Source: Paulinella micropora
Taxonomy: Eukaryota; Cercozoa; Imbricatea; Euglyphida; Paulinellidae
DNA length: 64,000 nucleotides
Assembly: GCA_019918135.1 (NCBI GenBank)
Contig: WBZZ01003884.1
Location: 289,108-353,107, forward strand
Reading direction: 5' to 3'
Positions 1 to 9,004 of this stretch are shown one piece after another; position 1 is the first letter of the stretch; every line of letters starts with the position of its first letter. Under the pieces are notes generated by a model. It had not been told where the DNA came from, did no database searches, and worked only from the letters and a program-made list of their open reading frames with translations. Both the position numbers and the translations under genes were made by a program.

Positions 1-781
1 GCCACGAGTGAGTTCTGTACGAGCCACACGCCGTTGTTGAGCCCGTAGCGCTTGTGCGACGCCACGAGCACGAACACCGGGTCGTCCGTGGCGTTAACTG
101 CGACAGTCTGTTGCACAATTGCTAGCTGCATTTGTAAGCTGCGGTTCTGGTCCACAAACAACGCGTCGCCGTCGAGCCAGAAGAAGTACTTCGGGGTGGA
201 CAGACGTGCGCGGAGCAGCTGCTCCAAGTACTGCAGCTTGCGGAAGCGCACCGCTTGCGGGTACATCCACCAGTGGAGCGGCAGGGCGTCTTCGGGTGCG
301 TAGTGCCGCTCGTCCAGCAGCAAATAATTGTGCCGGGCGCAGTATTCGCGCTTCGGCCGGCTGAAGGAGCAGTCGGCCCAGTCGTAGCCGCTCCAGCCGG
401 CGTGCAACGTAACGACGGCAAATTTGGACTGTAGAAAGGCGCTCGAGAGCAGCCTGGCGCGGACGCCCAACGCTTCGTTGCTGGACAATTGCCGGGAGAT
501 CCGCCAATTGGTGATCGAGGTGTGCAGGGCAGCCAGCAGCACCATGGCCACCAAGACGGCCGTGGCGTACACTACAAGGGGGCTCAGCCGGCTGGCGTCG
601 CGGGGCGGTCGGACGGACGGTAGCAAGTACTTTCTTTCCGTCTGTTTGGCGCTGGCCAGCTAAACACGCGGCGCTTCCGTTTCGGACAGCAACGACCAAA
701 AAAAGAAAACAGGGCAAAAAAAAAGACCTCGTAGTCGTCGTCGTCGTCGTCCGAGATTGTCGTTGGCGGAGGGCGCTGCAT
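1..781 (-). CDS. GT34-like glycosyltransferase, type II membrane protein (3' end outside window)
   Basis: Paralogue of the gene at 2168-3073 in the same orientation, cut by the left window edge. The reading frame from 659 down to 1 contains one membrane anchor, then WWMYPQA, a DGD-type metal-binding motif (FFWLDGDALF) and LNNGVWLVQN, the same order as its paralogue. These fit GT34-type (GMA12/MNN10) galactosyl or xylosyl transferases acting in the Golgi lumen. A TAG at 660-662 closes this frame upstream, and no ATG lies between it and the anchor. A short exon at 728-781 (ATG at 781, 18 codons, poly-Asp, phase 0) joined across 660-727 restores a type II protein with an acidic cytosolic tail. 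The family call rests on motifs only; the intron is inferred and its donor (GTCTTT) is weak. Confidence 0.6.
660..727 (-). other. putative 68-nt GT-AG intron in the first glycosyltransferase gene
   Basis: On the minus strand it begins GTCTTTTTT and ends CGTGTTTAG. Removing it joins two phase-0 segments and bypasses an in-frame stop. The donor is non-consensus at +3 but resembles the GTCGGT donor in the GT31 gene. Confidence 0.45.
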
Positions 782-1209
782 TTTGGTTTGCTAAGAAGAA
801 AATGGAAAGAAAGCAAGGGAGAAAAGAGCTTGTGTGTGTGTGGCAAAAAGGACAACCAAAGAAAGGGAATTAGAGGGTAGGGGAGGGAGAGGGTTGAGGC
901 CCCTCCCCCCCACGTCCCTCCCTCCCTCAGACGGAGGAGGTTTGGGAGGAGAGGGGAATATTTGGACAACAACAGCCACGGTAAAATCGCCCAAAAAATG
1001 CTGGCGAGCCGCAATTTGTGGCCAAAAAGTTTGGCGGCCATCACTGAGCCAACATTGAGCTAGCATTGGGTGCTCAATGATGTCAGCCAACATCATTGAG
1101 CACTCAATGATGCCGGCCAAGCTTTGGCGGGAGTTGGCCCCCTCCCCTCCCTTTGTTGGATCACCCCACGAATCGTGGTGCATCCTTTCGCAAAGGATAC
1201 ACTCTTCCC
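782..1209. other. non-coding spacer with homopolymers and palindrome
   Basis: No convincing gene. It holds A/G-rich and C-rich runs and, from about 1010 to 1130, sequence related by inverted symmetry, including the perfect palindrome listed separately. Confidence 0.6.
1070..1103. repeat. perfect inverted repeat, 14-nt arms
   Basis: Arms at 1070-1083 and 1090-1103 are exact reverse complements (GTGCTCAATGATGT and ACATCATTGAGCAC) with a 6-nt loop. Imperfect symmetry continues outward, with TTTGGCGG near 1030 and again near 1123. Confidence 0.8.
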
Positions 1210-1224
1210 CCCCCCCCTGTGTAT

Positions 1225-1575
1225 GTCAATGATGTTTGTGTGTGTGTCTTTGTGTGTGTTTGCGTGTGAGATTTTGTGTGAGATTTATATGTTTGTGTGT
1301 GTCTTTGTGTGTGTGCTTGTGTGTGAGATTTATATGTTTGTGTGTGTGTGTCTTTGTGAGTGAGATTTGTGTGTGAGATTTGTGTCTTTGTGCGTGTCTT
1401 TGTGAGTGAGATTTGTGTGTGAGATTTGTGTCTTTGTGCGTGTCTTTGTGTGTGAGATTTGTGTGTAAGATTTGTGTCTTTGTGTGTGTCTTTGTGTGTA
1501 AGATTTGTGTCTTTGTGCGTGTCTTTGTGTGTAAGATTTGTGTCTTTGTGTGTGGGATTTGCGTCGTTGTGAATT
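1225..1575. repeat. GT-rich minisatellite (TTTGTGTGTGAGATTTGTG-type units)
   Basis: Imperfect units of GTGTGAGATTTGTGTCTTTGTG repeat for about 350 bp. Because the units lack stop codons, two minus-strand frames stay open and would give a Thr-His-Lys-Asp repeat. I treat this as repeat DNA, not a gene. A similar array lies at 61.0-62.3 kb. Confidence 0.75.
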
Positions 1576-2167
1576 TTCATGTGGTGTTGTGTGCATGCCC
1601 GAAGAAGCCTTCGCAAAGTGAAGAGTGAAACGGCCTGTCAGCTAAAAAAACATTTTAACCAAATTGTGATGTCTGCGCAAGAACAGGTTTCTCTCTCTCT
1701 CTCTCTCTCTCGTCTTCGCGGGCACAATTGACTGCTCTATCACAACAGGCACAACCTGTGTGCTTTGATTCTGGTTAGACGGGAGCGTCGGCCTCAGTAG
1801 GAGGCCAAAGCGAGGAGGAGCTGCTGTCGTTTATGTCAGAGCTCTTGTTGGCGAAGACGCGGCCCTCATTGCCCATCTGCAGGCAGAGCGGCTGCTGCGC
1901 ACAAGCACTGGACGACAATCTCTATTGTGTGATCCATGAGCCTAGCTGGTATGACAAAGCCTAGTAGTAACGCAGGCAGAAATGTCGCTCAAAGTTATTA
2001 TTATTAAAAAAATAGATTACAGTAATAAAAAGTACTTTTTTTAATATATTGGTCCTGAAAATCCATAGCTTCCTACAGAGAAAGGGTGCGCAAGACTAAG
2101 CTCTCCAGACCATGCCAAAACAAATCACCTTAATTTCCTTGGAAGTCTTTTTCAAAACATCAGGCCG
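1576..2167. other. spacer without recognisable gene
   Basis: Contains a (CT)n run near 1690-1712 and AT-rich sequence near 2000-2060. No supported reading frame or RNA gene was seen. Confidence 0.5.
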
Positions 2168-3073
2168 CTAAGTTTGGTAGCACAGAAGGCCGTTGGCGCC
2201 CAGCCGATCGCGGCGCTCGTCCATGGTACGACCCGGGAGGTGGAAAATCCAGTCGGAGGGCCCGCCTTGTAACAGCTCGATGGCCCGCCTGGGCAAGACC
2301 CAGACGCTGTGGCGTTCAAAGTCCGGGTGTGCTGCTAAGAAATCGCGCAGGCTCAGCTGGTCGGCCACGTGATGGAATGGCAGGACCGTTTGGTCGTAAA
2401 TGTGCAGCATGATCGCGTGCGCCTGAGGCGTGTTGCGCACGAACCAGACCCCGTTGTTAATCTTGTAGCGGCGCCTTTTTTCGGCTGCTAACACAAACAC
2501 AGGCTTTTCGTCTGCACGCGCGCCTACCTCCCGGCGGACCTGCTCGAAGCGTTCCTCGATCCTGACCGACTGATTGGCAAAGACAGTGTCTCCGTCCACC
2601 CACAAGAAGTACTCGTACGGCAGCGATGCGCGCAGCAGCCATTCCAAGTACCGTAGCTTATCGAAACGCGCCGCTTGGGGGTACATCCACCAGCGCAGGG
2701 GCAGCAACTCCTCGGGCCGGAAACAAATGTCGTCGAATAAGTCGTACTTCTGCAGGTCACAATACCGTCGCTTAGGTTTTTGGAAGCTGCAGTGTGCCCA
2801 AGGAATGGTCTCCCAACCCAAATGTAGGCTCACCACCGCAAAGGAGACGTTCGCACCGGTCAGGTTGTGTTGCCGGGAGCAGCTCCGCCAGACCTCGTTC
2901 CCCGGCACCGCGGGCTGACAAGCCGTTGTACTAACCATCGATAAACGGTTCTGTAGAAGCCAGCCAGCCACCAAAATTAGCACAAGAGGTGAGAAGCGAC
3001 GCACAAGCGCGAGCCGCGCGGGTAGAACACGCCTCCTCAGCCCTCCAGGACATGAGGACTTTGTCGCGGTCAT
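2168..3073 (-). CDS. GT34-like glycosyltransferase, type II membrane protein
   Basis: 301 residues. A basic N-terminus is followed by a signal anchor (about residues 28-43, LVLILVAGWLLQ) and a luminal catalytic domain. Visible motifs are RWWMYPQAARFDKL (about 127), the metal-binding WVDGDTVF (about 157) and NNGVWFVRN (about 206), then DQLSLRDFL. This order fits GT34-type (GMA12/MNN10) enzymes that add galactose or xylose from UDP-sugar in the Golgi. It is collinear with the partial gene at 1-781, so the two are tandem paralogues. Start ATG at 3073 gives a complete anchor without an intron. A fragment of its 5' part was copied to 12081-12183. The exact sugar cannot be read from sequence. Confidence 0.65.
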   Translation of the reverse strand: MTATKSSCPGGLRRRVLPARLALVRRFSPLVLILVAGWLLQNRLSMVSTTACQPAVPGNEVWRSCSRQHNLTGANVSFAVVSLHLGWETIPWAHCSFQKPKRRYCDLQKYDLFDDICFRPEELLPLRWWMYPQAARFDKLRYLEWLLRASLPYEYFLWVDGDTVFANQSVRIEERFEQVRREVGARADEKPVFVLAAEKRRRYKINNGVWFVRNTPQAHAIMLHIYDQTVLPFHHVADQLSLRDFLAAHPDFERHSVWVLPRRAIELLQGGPSDWIFHLPGRTMDERRDRLGANGLLCYQT

Positions 3074-3325
3074 GAATTTGTTGAATGGGCCTCATTCACG
3101 AGGGTACAGAGGAGGGAAGGGTCAGGGCGGCCCCCTCCCCCGCCCCCTGCTCCTCCCCCTCGCGCTTTGCACCGAACCTCTCTGTGTATTCTGTAGATAT
3201 TTTTTTTTGGCGCCTAGGAGGAGGGATTAGGGGGAGGGGCCAAAAAAACTGTACTGGTGCTTTTGTTGTTTTCGCATTCTCTCTTGCTGTACTTTCTGTC
3301 AGATTAGCCGCCAAAGTCTTTGCCA

Positions 3326-3772
3326 ATGCGCAAGCTGTTGCCCCTGGAAACAGAAGCGCGACCAGAAGTAGAAGAAGGAGAAGAAGAGGATGAAGATAAG
3401 TACAGCGAGAACTCTAAGCTTCTCCGACAAACGCCACAACTGTCGCGCTCGTCCTGGCTCTCTGCCACCCAACATACACGACTAAAACACTTGGCGGTAG
3501 GCCTGCTGGTGTTTTGGACATTGGTAGAAGGCCTGGGCCTCGCCCGCCAAGCCACGGCGAACATAGGACCACCCGTGCTGGTGGTAGTGTACAGCGCACC
3601 TGCCAACCTGAACAGACGCATGGCTCTGCGTGACACCTGGTGCTCGCCCGCTAGTCTCTTACCCTCCCGCTCCAGCTGCTTGTTCCTGCTGGGCAGCACG
3701 GGCAACAACACCAAGGCGGCGGCTTTTCTCCGACAGGTCGGTCAATCTTCTTTTTTTTACTGGTGTCCGTCT

Positions 3773-3811
<39 letters not shown>

Positions 3812-4607
3812 CTCGAAATCGCAGGAACAAGATCTTTTTGGTGACCTGGTGCTCAACGATTCCTTTGTGGAGTCGTACCGAAACCTGTCTAGAAAGGCTC
3901 TAGTGCTGCTAGCGTTAGCTGACACGTTGCGTAGCCCAGATCAGCTGTGCGTCTTTAAGGGCGACGACGATATTTACGTCAACATCAACGCCCTAAGCAA
4001 TGTTTGGTAACAGCTATTGCTTTTAGTCCTCGACACACTAAAAAAAACCTAACAATGCCTCTGGGACACTTCTCTCTCCCCCCCCCCCTTTTGGTGTGGT
4101 GCTTGTTCAGCGGCAGAGCGCAACAGCTGCCACCCGCACTGACGGGCCGGGTTTTCCTAGGCAGTCACAACCGCGTGCACCGGACGGGCAAGAACGCTCT
4201 GACCCCCGACGAATTCCCTCTCGCACATTTCGAGCCCTACCCCGTGGGGCCCTTGGTTCTGTTGCCCCTCAACACCGCCTACAAACTCTGGCTAGCCTCA
4301 CAGCACCTACGACTACTGACGGGACCCGAAGACGTGCTGATAGCCTACTTAGCTTACTACGCTGGTGTCGCTGTGCGGGCTGACCAACAGCTGTACGCCC
4401 TTCGTGATCAAAAGCAGCCAACGCGCAAGATTTGTGTGGGTGCTGATACGTAGGTTAGCTCTGCACGTAGCGAGTTCGTGCTGGCTCAGGCGGGGTTCTT
4501 TCGTGGCTGCTACCCACCTAGCACCAGGCCAGATTTATCGTTTCCACCAAGAATTGACAGGGGCCCGCTACCGGCCGTGCCTGCCGAGGCACACGCTGGC
4601 CTGGTAG
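3326..4607 (+). CDS. GT31 beta-1,3-galactosyltransferase-like protein, four exons
   Basis: Exons 3326-3736, 3825-4006, 4111-4449 and 4490-4607 join in frame to 349 codons plus stop. The product is a type II Golgi enzyme: acidic cytosolic tail, one anchor near residues 54-72, then the GT31 sequence of motifs: RMALRDTWC, DLFGDLVLNDSF with ESYRNL, the metal-binding KGDDDIYVN (D184-D186), YPVGPLVLLP, GPEDVLIA, and the C-terminal VAATHLAPGQIY block. Each motif falls in the expected order only after splicing, and each junction keeps frame, which supports the exon model strongly. GT31 enzymes transfer galactose or GlcNAc from UDP-sugar to glycan acceptors. Substrate is not predictable. The longer frame starting at 3320 uses TTG; ATG 3326 is preferred. 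Confidence 0.82.
3737..3824 (+). other. intron 1 of GT31 gene (88 nt)
   Basis: GTCGGT donor, long CT-repeat tract and AAATCGCAG acceptor. Phase 0. Confidence 0.75.
4007..4110 (+). other. intron 2 of GT31 gene (104 nt)
   Basis: GTAACA donor, C-rich pyrimidine tract near 4073-4090 and TTGTTCAG acceptor. It splits one codon after its second base. Confidence 0.72.
4450..4489 (+). other. intron 3 of GT31 gene (40 nt)
   Basis: GTAGGT donor and CTGGCTCAG acceptor. Splicing connects to the conserved GT31 C-terminal block. At 40 nt it is unusually short for a spliceosomal intron. Confidence 0.62.
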
Positions 4608-5181
4608 AAAAATTCAGTCAGGCTAGAACAAGCCAGTGTGTTTTTTTTTGTTGTGCTGGTAGGTTCTCCAACCAGGTCATAAGCGCAGTCACGAACTGGT
4701 ATCTAGCCTACCACGTCTTTGTGCCAGCGGATTTTCTGTACTCCGACCTCGGCGTGCCAAAAGGCAACACGACACAGGGAGAGGAGTGAGAGGCGGAAGG
4801 ACGAAACGTGTTACGCCTCTCTGCACAGAGCCACGCCATTCTTTCCCCGCGCGCCTTACGTTTCGGAGTGGCGAGCGTAGCAGCTAAGGTGTTACCGGCT
4901 AGGACAGAAAATAGAAAGCAACTGTCTCCCTTTCTTCCCCTCCCCCCCTTCCCACCTTTCTTTAGCACGCTACCCTCCCTTTTCTCTGTGCAAAAAAAAG
5001 AGGGTTTGGCTTCTTGATTAAAAACTCGTGGTAATACTATCCTGTCCAGACCCTAGATTTGTGCCGAAATCCCTCTCGTGACAATTGTCTGGAAGGGGCA
5101 GTCTACAACTCCGGCTTTAAAAACGAAAGACTTTAGCCTGTGATTAGACACCATAATGTACTGATTTAGCGCTACCAAGCG
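4608..5181. other. spacer between GT31 and GT25 genes
   Basis: A frame within 4660-4789 encodes GRFSNQVISAVTNWYLAYHV and looks like the end of some other glycosyltransferase exon, but no partner exon was found. The rest is pyrimidine-rich and apparently non-coding. Confidence 0.4.
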
Positions 5182-5888
5182 ATGCAGTTTGCGACGCCTA
5201 CAATTGGAATTCTAGCACTTCTTGTTCTAGTAAGTGTTCACTGTGCTTTAGGACTAAGGTACAAACTTTCTGTTTACTTCAGGTTTCCTGCTGCGTGTCT
5301 TACTTGTTTGTGCTACCCGAATCTAAGCTCCACGAAGCGGAGATCCAAACAGCCTACTTTATCAGCATGAACAACCGGCGTGGTCTCGAGCGAAGAGCAC
5401 AATTGCAAGCCTGGTACAGGAATCAGAGCGCCCTTAATGTTACTCTTGTGCATATTCCCGGAGAAGAGGTCCTGGTCGACGGGAACCCGAGCAAGTGGAA
5501 GGGGTGCCTGGCCTCGCATGTACACGTGCTGCGTAGTATCGTGGCCTCGCCACCCACGCCGAGATGGTTTCTAGTGATGGAGGATGACGCCTTTCAGTAT
5601 ACGAACTTAACTTTACTCCCGCAAGTGCTGCGAGCCGTTGGCCAGAGCCTGCCGTGGGTCTGTGCCGTTAATCTGTTCGCTCCCAAAAGGATAAAACTGC
5701 ACTACTGGAATGGCATGAGCATTGGATTTGGCACCAGAACTAGCGTCTACGTGGTGACGCAAAGCTGTGCGAAGAGCATGCTAGAAAAACTGGGTCGCTT
5801 TAAGGACGAGGCAGTTGACATGACCTTTGCTCGACATATGTTTTTCAGCGCTGCTTCCGTCGCTAATGTCAGCGAACACTTTGCTTGA
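5182..5888 (+). CDS. GT25-like glycosyltransferase, two exons
   Basis: Exons 5182-5229 and 5283-5888 join in phase 0 to a 217-residue protein. The first exon supplies a hydrophobic signal or anchor (GILALLVL). The second carries GT25 features: TAYFISMNNRRGLERR, GCLASHVHVLRSI, and the acidic LVMEDDAFQY metal-binding motif, followed by a segment ending in DMTFARHMF. The family includes collagen galactosyltransferases and LPS-type glycosyltransferases. The product is short for the eukaryotic family. Without splicing the protein would lack a signal for entering the secretory pathway. The next gene, a GT32-like enzyme, is on the same strand 325 bp downstream. Confidence 0.72.
5230..5282 (+). other. 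intron of GT25-like gene (53 nt)
   Basis: Consensus GTAAGT donor and TTTACTTCAG acceptor. Removing it fuses a 16-codon signal exon to the catalytic frame in phase 0. Confidence 0.78.
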
Positions 5889-6213
5889 TTTTTTTTGGGC
5901 TTTTAAGCCGTCACCAAAAAAAACACCAAAGCCCTCTCCCTGCGCCACGCCGAGAGCATTTGAAAGAACGAAACTGTGGATTAAAGAATTTTTTTCTGGA
6001 TCTTGTACGGCTTTTTGCGGCGCTCCCTGCAATATTGTCTTCTGACAGTGCTTTCTTCTAGCTCCCTCTCCCCTTTACTTATCAGCCAGAATATCTTCGC
6101 TTGGAAGAGAGAGAGAAAGGGGAGGGAGAAGAGGCCACGAATTAGCAAGGCGTGCCTGAGCGCTGTCCATAGTCCCCAGAAATCTCTCACTAGCCCCAAA
6201 CGAACAAGAAAAC
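5889..6213. other. spacer upstream of GT32-like gene
   Basis: T- and A-rich runs and a pyrimidine stretch near 6055-6080. It may hold the promoter or a 5' UTR intron of the next gene. No coding signal was seen. Confidence 0.4.
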
Positions 6214-7164
6214 ATGCTGGCGGTTCTCATGGCAATACTAAGATATTCTCGCGCAGCAACCTGTGCAGAAGTACTGGAGCCCAAGGAAAGAATCATCGCG
6301 GGAGCGCCGGTTCTAAATGTTTCGGCTCTGCCCGCGGTAGTACACCAAATCTATTTCGACTTTGGCACGCCAGTCGAAACGCAGGTTAGGTTGTGGGAAC
6401 TAAGCTTTTCGTGGTCCCGCGTGCTGCCAGACTGGCAACATTTGCTCTGGACCGAAACCGAGGTCGATTGCGTAGTGCACGTGTACCTGCCCTGGCTACG
6501 GGCGACGTACGATCGGCTGTCCTTACCTACTGAAAAAGTAGACTTGGGGCGCTACGTACTGGTGTATGTCTATGGAGGTCTTTACTCCGACCTAGACATA
6601 GAAATCAGAGAGCGGCTTTTCGAGCTGGAGATTTACCAGGCACAAGTCTATGTCATGTACGACAACAACGGGCTAGCAGCGGCCCTGCCGGGAAGTTCTT
6701 TGGTCAAGACAGTGTTGTTAAGGCAACAGAGCAGGCTCGCGCGCAGGTGGGGCGGGCTCTTGCGGGTCTGGCGGCAGACGGGCCGGCTGCAATGGCAGTA
6801 TAATGTGCTCGATACTACGGGCCCCCGTGTGGTCAGCGAAGTTCTGTGGGAGTGGACGCAGGGTAATCTAAGCCAAGGCCTGCATCACAATGCAACCCTG
6901 TACCTTCTCCCTGAACTAATGCCGTACCCCCCTCCTACCCATTGCTCGGAACGCGTGTGTCATTTATACACGTTTACCTGGAGGGGGCAGGCGCAGCGGG
7001 CCTTCTGGACCTTGTTAGCCACGTGGTTAGCCACAGGGACAGCAGTCACAATGATAGGCGTCGCGTACTTTCGTTACGGGCGTAAGACACGCCACGCGCA
7101 GACCAAGAAGTCCGACAAAGAGCAGCTACCCTTGTTGTCGCCAGACGACGACGCTACTAAATAA
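6214..7164 (+). CDS. GT32-like glycosyltransferase with C-terminal membrane anchor
   Basis: 316 residues. After a short hydrophobic N-terminus come PAVVHQIYFDFG, a WSRVLPDWQHLLW block and the hallmark LVYVYGGLYSDLDIE (DxD type, about residues 112-130). A strong membrane segment lies near residues 271-290, with a short basic and acidic tail. This matches GT32 enzymes of the OCH1, MIPC-mannosyltransferase and alpha-1,4-GlcNAc/Gal type that work in the Golgi. The C-terminal anchor is more like sphingolipid mannosyltransferases than OCH1. The stop codon lies inside an AATAAA signal. It converges with the GH88/105-like gene. The sugar and acceptor are unknown. Confidence 0.72.
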   Translation: MLAVLMAILRYSRAATCAEVLEPKERIIAGAPVLNVSALPAVVHQIYFDFGTPVETQVRLWELSFSWSRVLPDWQHLLWTETEVDCVVHVYLPWLRATYDRLSLPTEKVDLGRYVLVYVYGGLYSDLDIEIRERLFELEIYQAQVYVMYDNNGLAAALPGSSLVKTVLLRQQSRLARRWGGLLRVWRQTGRLQWQYNVLDTTGPRVVSEVLWEWTQGNLSQGLHHNATLYLLPELMPYPPPTHCSERVCHLYTFTWRGQAQRAFWTLLATWLATGTAVTMIGVAYFRYGRKTRHAQTKKSDKEQLPLLSPDDDATK

Positions 7165-7165
7165 A
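7160..7165 (+). terminator. AATAAA polyadenylation signal overlapping a stop codon
   Basis: The TAA stop of the GT32-like gene (7162-7164) is embedded in AATAAA. Confidence 0.6.
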
Positions 7166-7345
7166 GACATGAATCCAACAAAGAAAAAAAACCAGACGTC
7201 TTTTGTTTGGTTGTGCGGTAGATTCTCCGAGAAACCGGCAGCTTCTGACCGGGTTTTTTTTTGTTTGCATTAAAAAAAAGTTTTGGCTGTCGACCACAAC
7301 GCCGTTCTCTCTCTCTCTCTCTCCTTGCCTCCAAAAAAAAGACAG

Positions 7346-8617
7346 CTAATATTTTTTAATAGGCTGCCTCGACCTCTCTAATCTGCGCAATAGTGCTGCA
7401 GATTGTTTACTATAACATCGCCGTCCTCGACACAGGCAGCAACCAACGGCCGCGCCGCCGAGTGCCAGCAAGGCGTAAAAGACGGGTGACGTCCGCGGGC
7501 GGCGGTCGCACGGGTCTGCGGTGGCTTGTGCCCGGGAAGCCCCGCGGTAGTGCGTAGCGCTGGCATTGTGCAGCAGCACCTCGCCCACGCGCGCCCACGC
7601 CACCAGCGCGACCGCGGGGCCCGCGGTTAACTTCGTGCCCGACACGTCCCGGTTGTAGTCAGCCGACTGTCCACGTGGCGGACAGCTGTCGCTTAGCCGG
7701 AGACCGCGCGCACGTCGCGTGTTCAGCCAGCTAAGCGCGGCCAGCGCTCGTGGGCGCAGGTCTCCATTTGTGCGGTCCGAACGCGCGCGTTCCAATACCG
7801 CGATTGCGTACACAAAAACGCTGGTCAGGCTGGTCTCGTCCGGGCTGCTCGCGTCGTTCACGATGTTGCCAAAAGCGCCTGACGCGCGCTGGTAATTGGA
7901 CAGAACCAACAAATCCTGGTGCAGCCACTCGATAGCCCGGCTGCCATTGGTGCGCACCACGTAGCGGGCCAGCGCCAGCAGCGCCCAGGCGTTAGCCCTG
8001 CCCCACTTGGCGCCGGTAGCGACGCGCGTCGTAGCGCACAGTCCGTGCCACCACAGCCCATCCGCGGGGTCCACGAACGCCTGCCTGGCCTGGGCCAGCA
8101 TGGCCCACGTTTCGTCAGGGTAGTCTGCCAGCAACGCCGCGCCCGCCATGTACACGTCGTCCAGCCACAGCCACCGCCGGCACTTTCGCCCGTGCCCGAA
8201 CTGCCGTGTCACGAGCCCCGTCCAGTCCGCGTGCCGCCGCCAATGGCGCACACCGCGCACGGCAGAGCAATAGACAGCTTGCGCGCCAGCGGTGTCGCGG
8301 AACAGGCTCCCGAACAGGCCCACCCTGTCACCTACTGTCCACATGTACGTCACGGGGAAATGGCGCGCTAGCCACCACCCGGGCTGCCCAGCGGTCAGGG
8401 CTTGGGAGCTCAGCAGAGTATCGACTGCCACCGCGGCGTCCCACGGCGGGTTGCGCAGCGCTTCCAGCGCCACCGCCGACTCGTAGTTCCAGCCGTAGTA
8501 ACCCGTCCAGCCCGGCACCAGCAGCGGCGTTGACAAGCGCTGTCGTAACAAATCACCCACCCAGGCAACAGTGTTGTTAGCACGGAAGTGTGAAATCGCC
8601 AGCCACGCGCAAAGCAT
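7346..8617 (-). CDS. GH88/GH105-like unsaturated-uronyl or glycan hydrolase, membrane-anchored
   Basis: 423 residues from ATG 8617. The frame shows an alpha/alpha-barrel hydrolase pattern: GWNYESAVALEAL near the N-terminus, then WLWLDDVYMAG (the Asp pair at about residues 152-153 matches the catalytic acid position of GH105 enzymes such as YteR), GLWWHGLC, and KWGRANAWALLALARYV. A hydrophobic segment near the C-terminus (YALLALGGAAVGCCLC) with a short basic tail would anchor it. GH88/105 enzymes remove unsaturated uronic acids from lyase products. The N-terminus is not a good signal peptide, so a further 5' exon is likely. It diverges from the gene starting at 9005. Confidence 0.65.
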   Translation of the reverse strand: MLCAWLAISHFRANNTVAWVGDLLRQRLSTPLLVPGWTGYYGWNYESAVALEALRNPPWDAAVAVDTLLSSQALTAGQPGWWLARHFPVTYMWTVGDRVGLFGSLFRDTAGAQAVYCSAVRGVRHWRRHADWTGLVTRQFGHGRKCRRWLWLDDVYMAGAALLADYPDETWAMLAQARQAFVDPADGLWWHGLCATTRVATGAKWGRANAWALLALARYVVRTNGSRAIEWLHQDLLVLSNYQRASGAFGNIVNDASSPDETSLTSVFVYAIAVLERARSDRTNGDLRPRALAALSWLNTRRARGLRLSDSCPPRGQSADYNRDVSGTKLTAGPAVALVAWARVGEVLLHNASATHYRGASRAQATADPCDRRPRTSPVFYALLALGGAAVGCCLCRGRRCYSKQSAALLRRLERSRQPIKKY

Positions 8618-9004
8618 GGGAGAGAGAGTTTTTTTTTTGGGGAATGGGCTAGTACTCCAAACAGCCCCTTTTTCCGCTCTGCTGTCAAAAAACAAAACCA
8701 ACGAACGGAGAGAGATTTGTCGGCGAGTCCTTCGGTCTTATACTTTTAGACAGTGCAAGGAAACAGAAAAAAGACGAAAAACAAAAGAGGTGGGGGGGGG
8801 GAGAGGGGAGAAGAAGGTAACACGGTCAGACGCGCCAAAAAACCTGCTCTTTTTCCCCCCAGGACAAATGGTTCAACAAAAGCAAACAACAAAAAACCTC
8901 CCGCAGAACCGTACTTGCCGTCCTCTTTTTTTCTTCTGCCGGCACGCGCTCTCTCTTTCTCTCTCTCTCTCTCTCCTTTTTTCTCGCAGCCTAAAGAAGG
9001 GGCC
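8618..9004. promoter_or_regulatory. divergent promoter and leader region
   Basis: Separates two divergent carbohydrate-active genes. A pyrimidine tract, (CT)n then TTTTTTCTCGCAG, ends about 14 nt before ATG 9005 and looks like a 3' splice site, so both genes may have 5' exons here. Confidence 0.45.

Noticed and set aside
94-1044. A 316-residue minus-strand frame over the left glycosyltransferase
   Set aside because: It is in a shadow frame of the GT34-like gene; the other frame carries the conserved motifs.
1225-1575. CRISPR array
   Set aside because: Units are contiguous and variable with no spacers.
1161-1616. Thr-His-Lys-Asp repeat frame as a real protein
   Set aside because: More simply explained by a stop-free minisatellite with no start or end features.
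4478-4789. A 103-residue frame after the GT31 gene
   Set aside because: Its first half overlaps the true last exon in another frame; the second half resembles a stray exon without partner.
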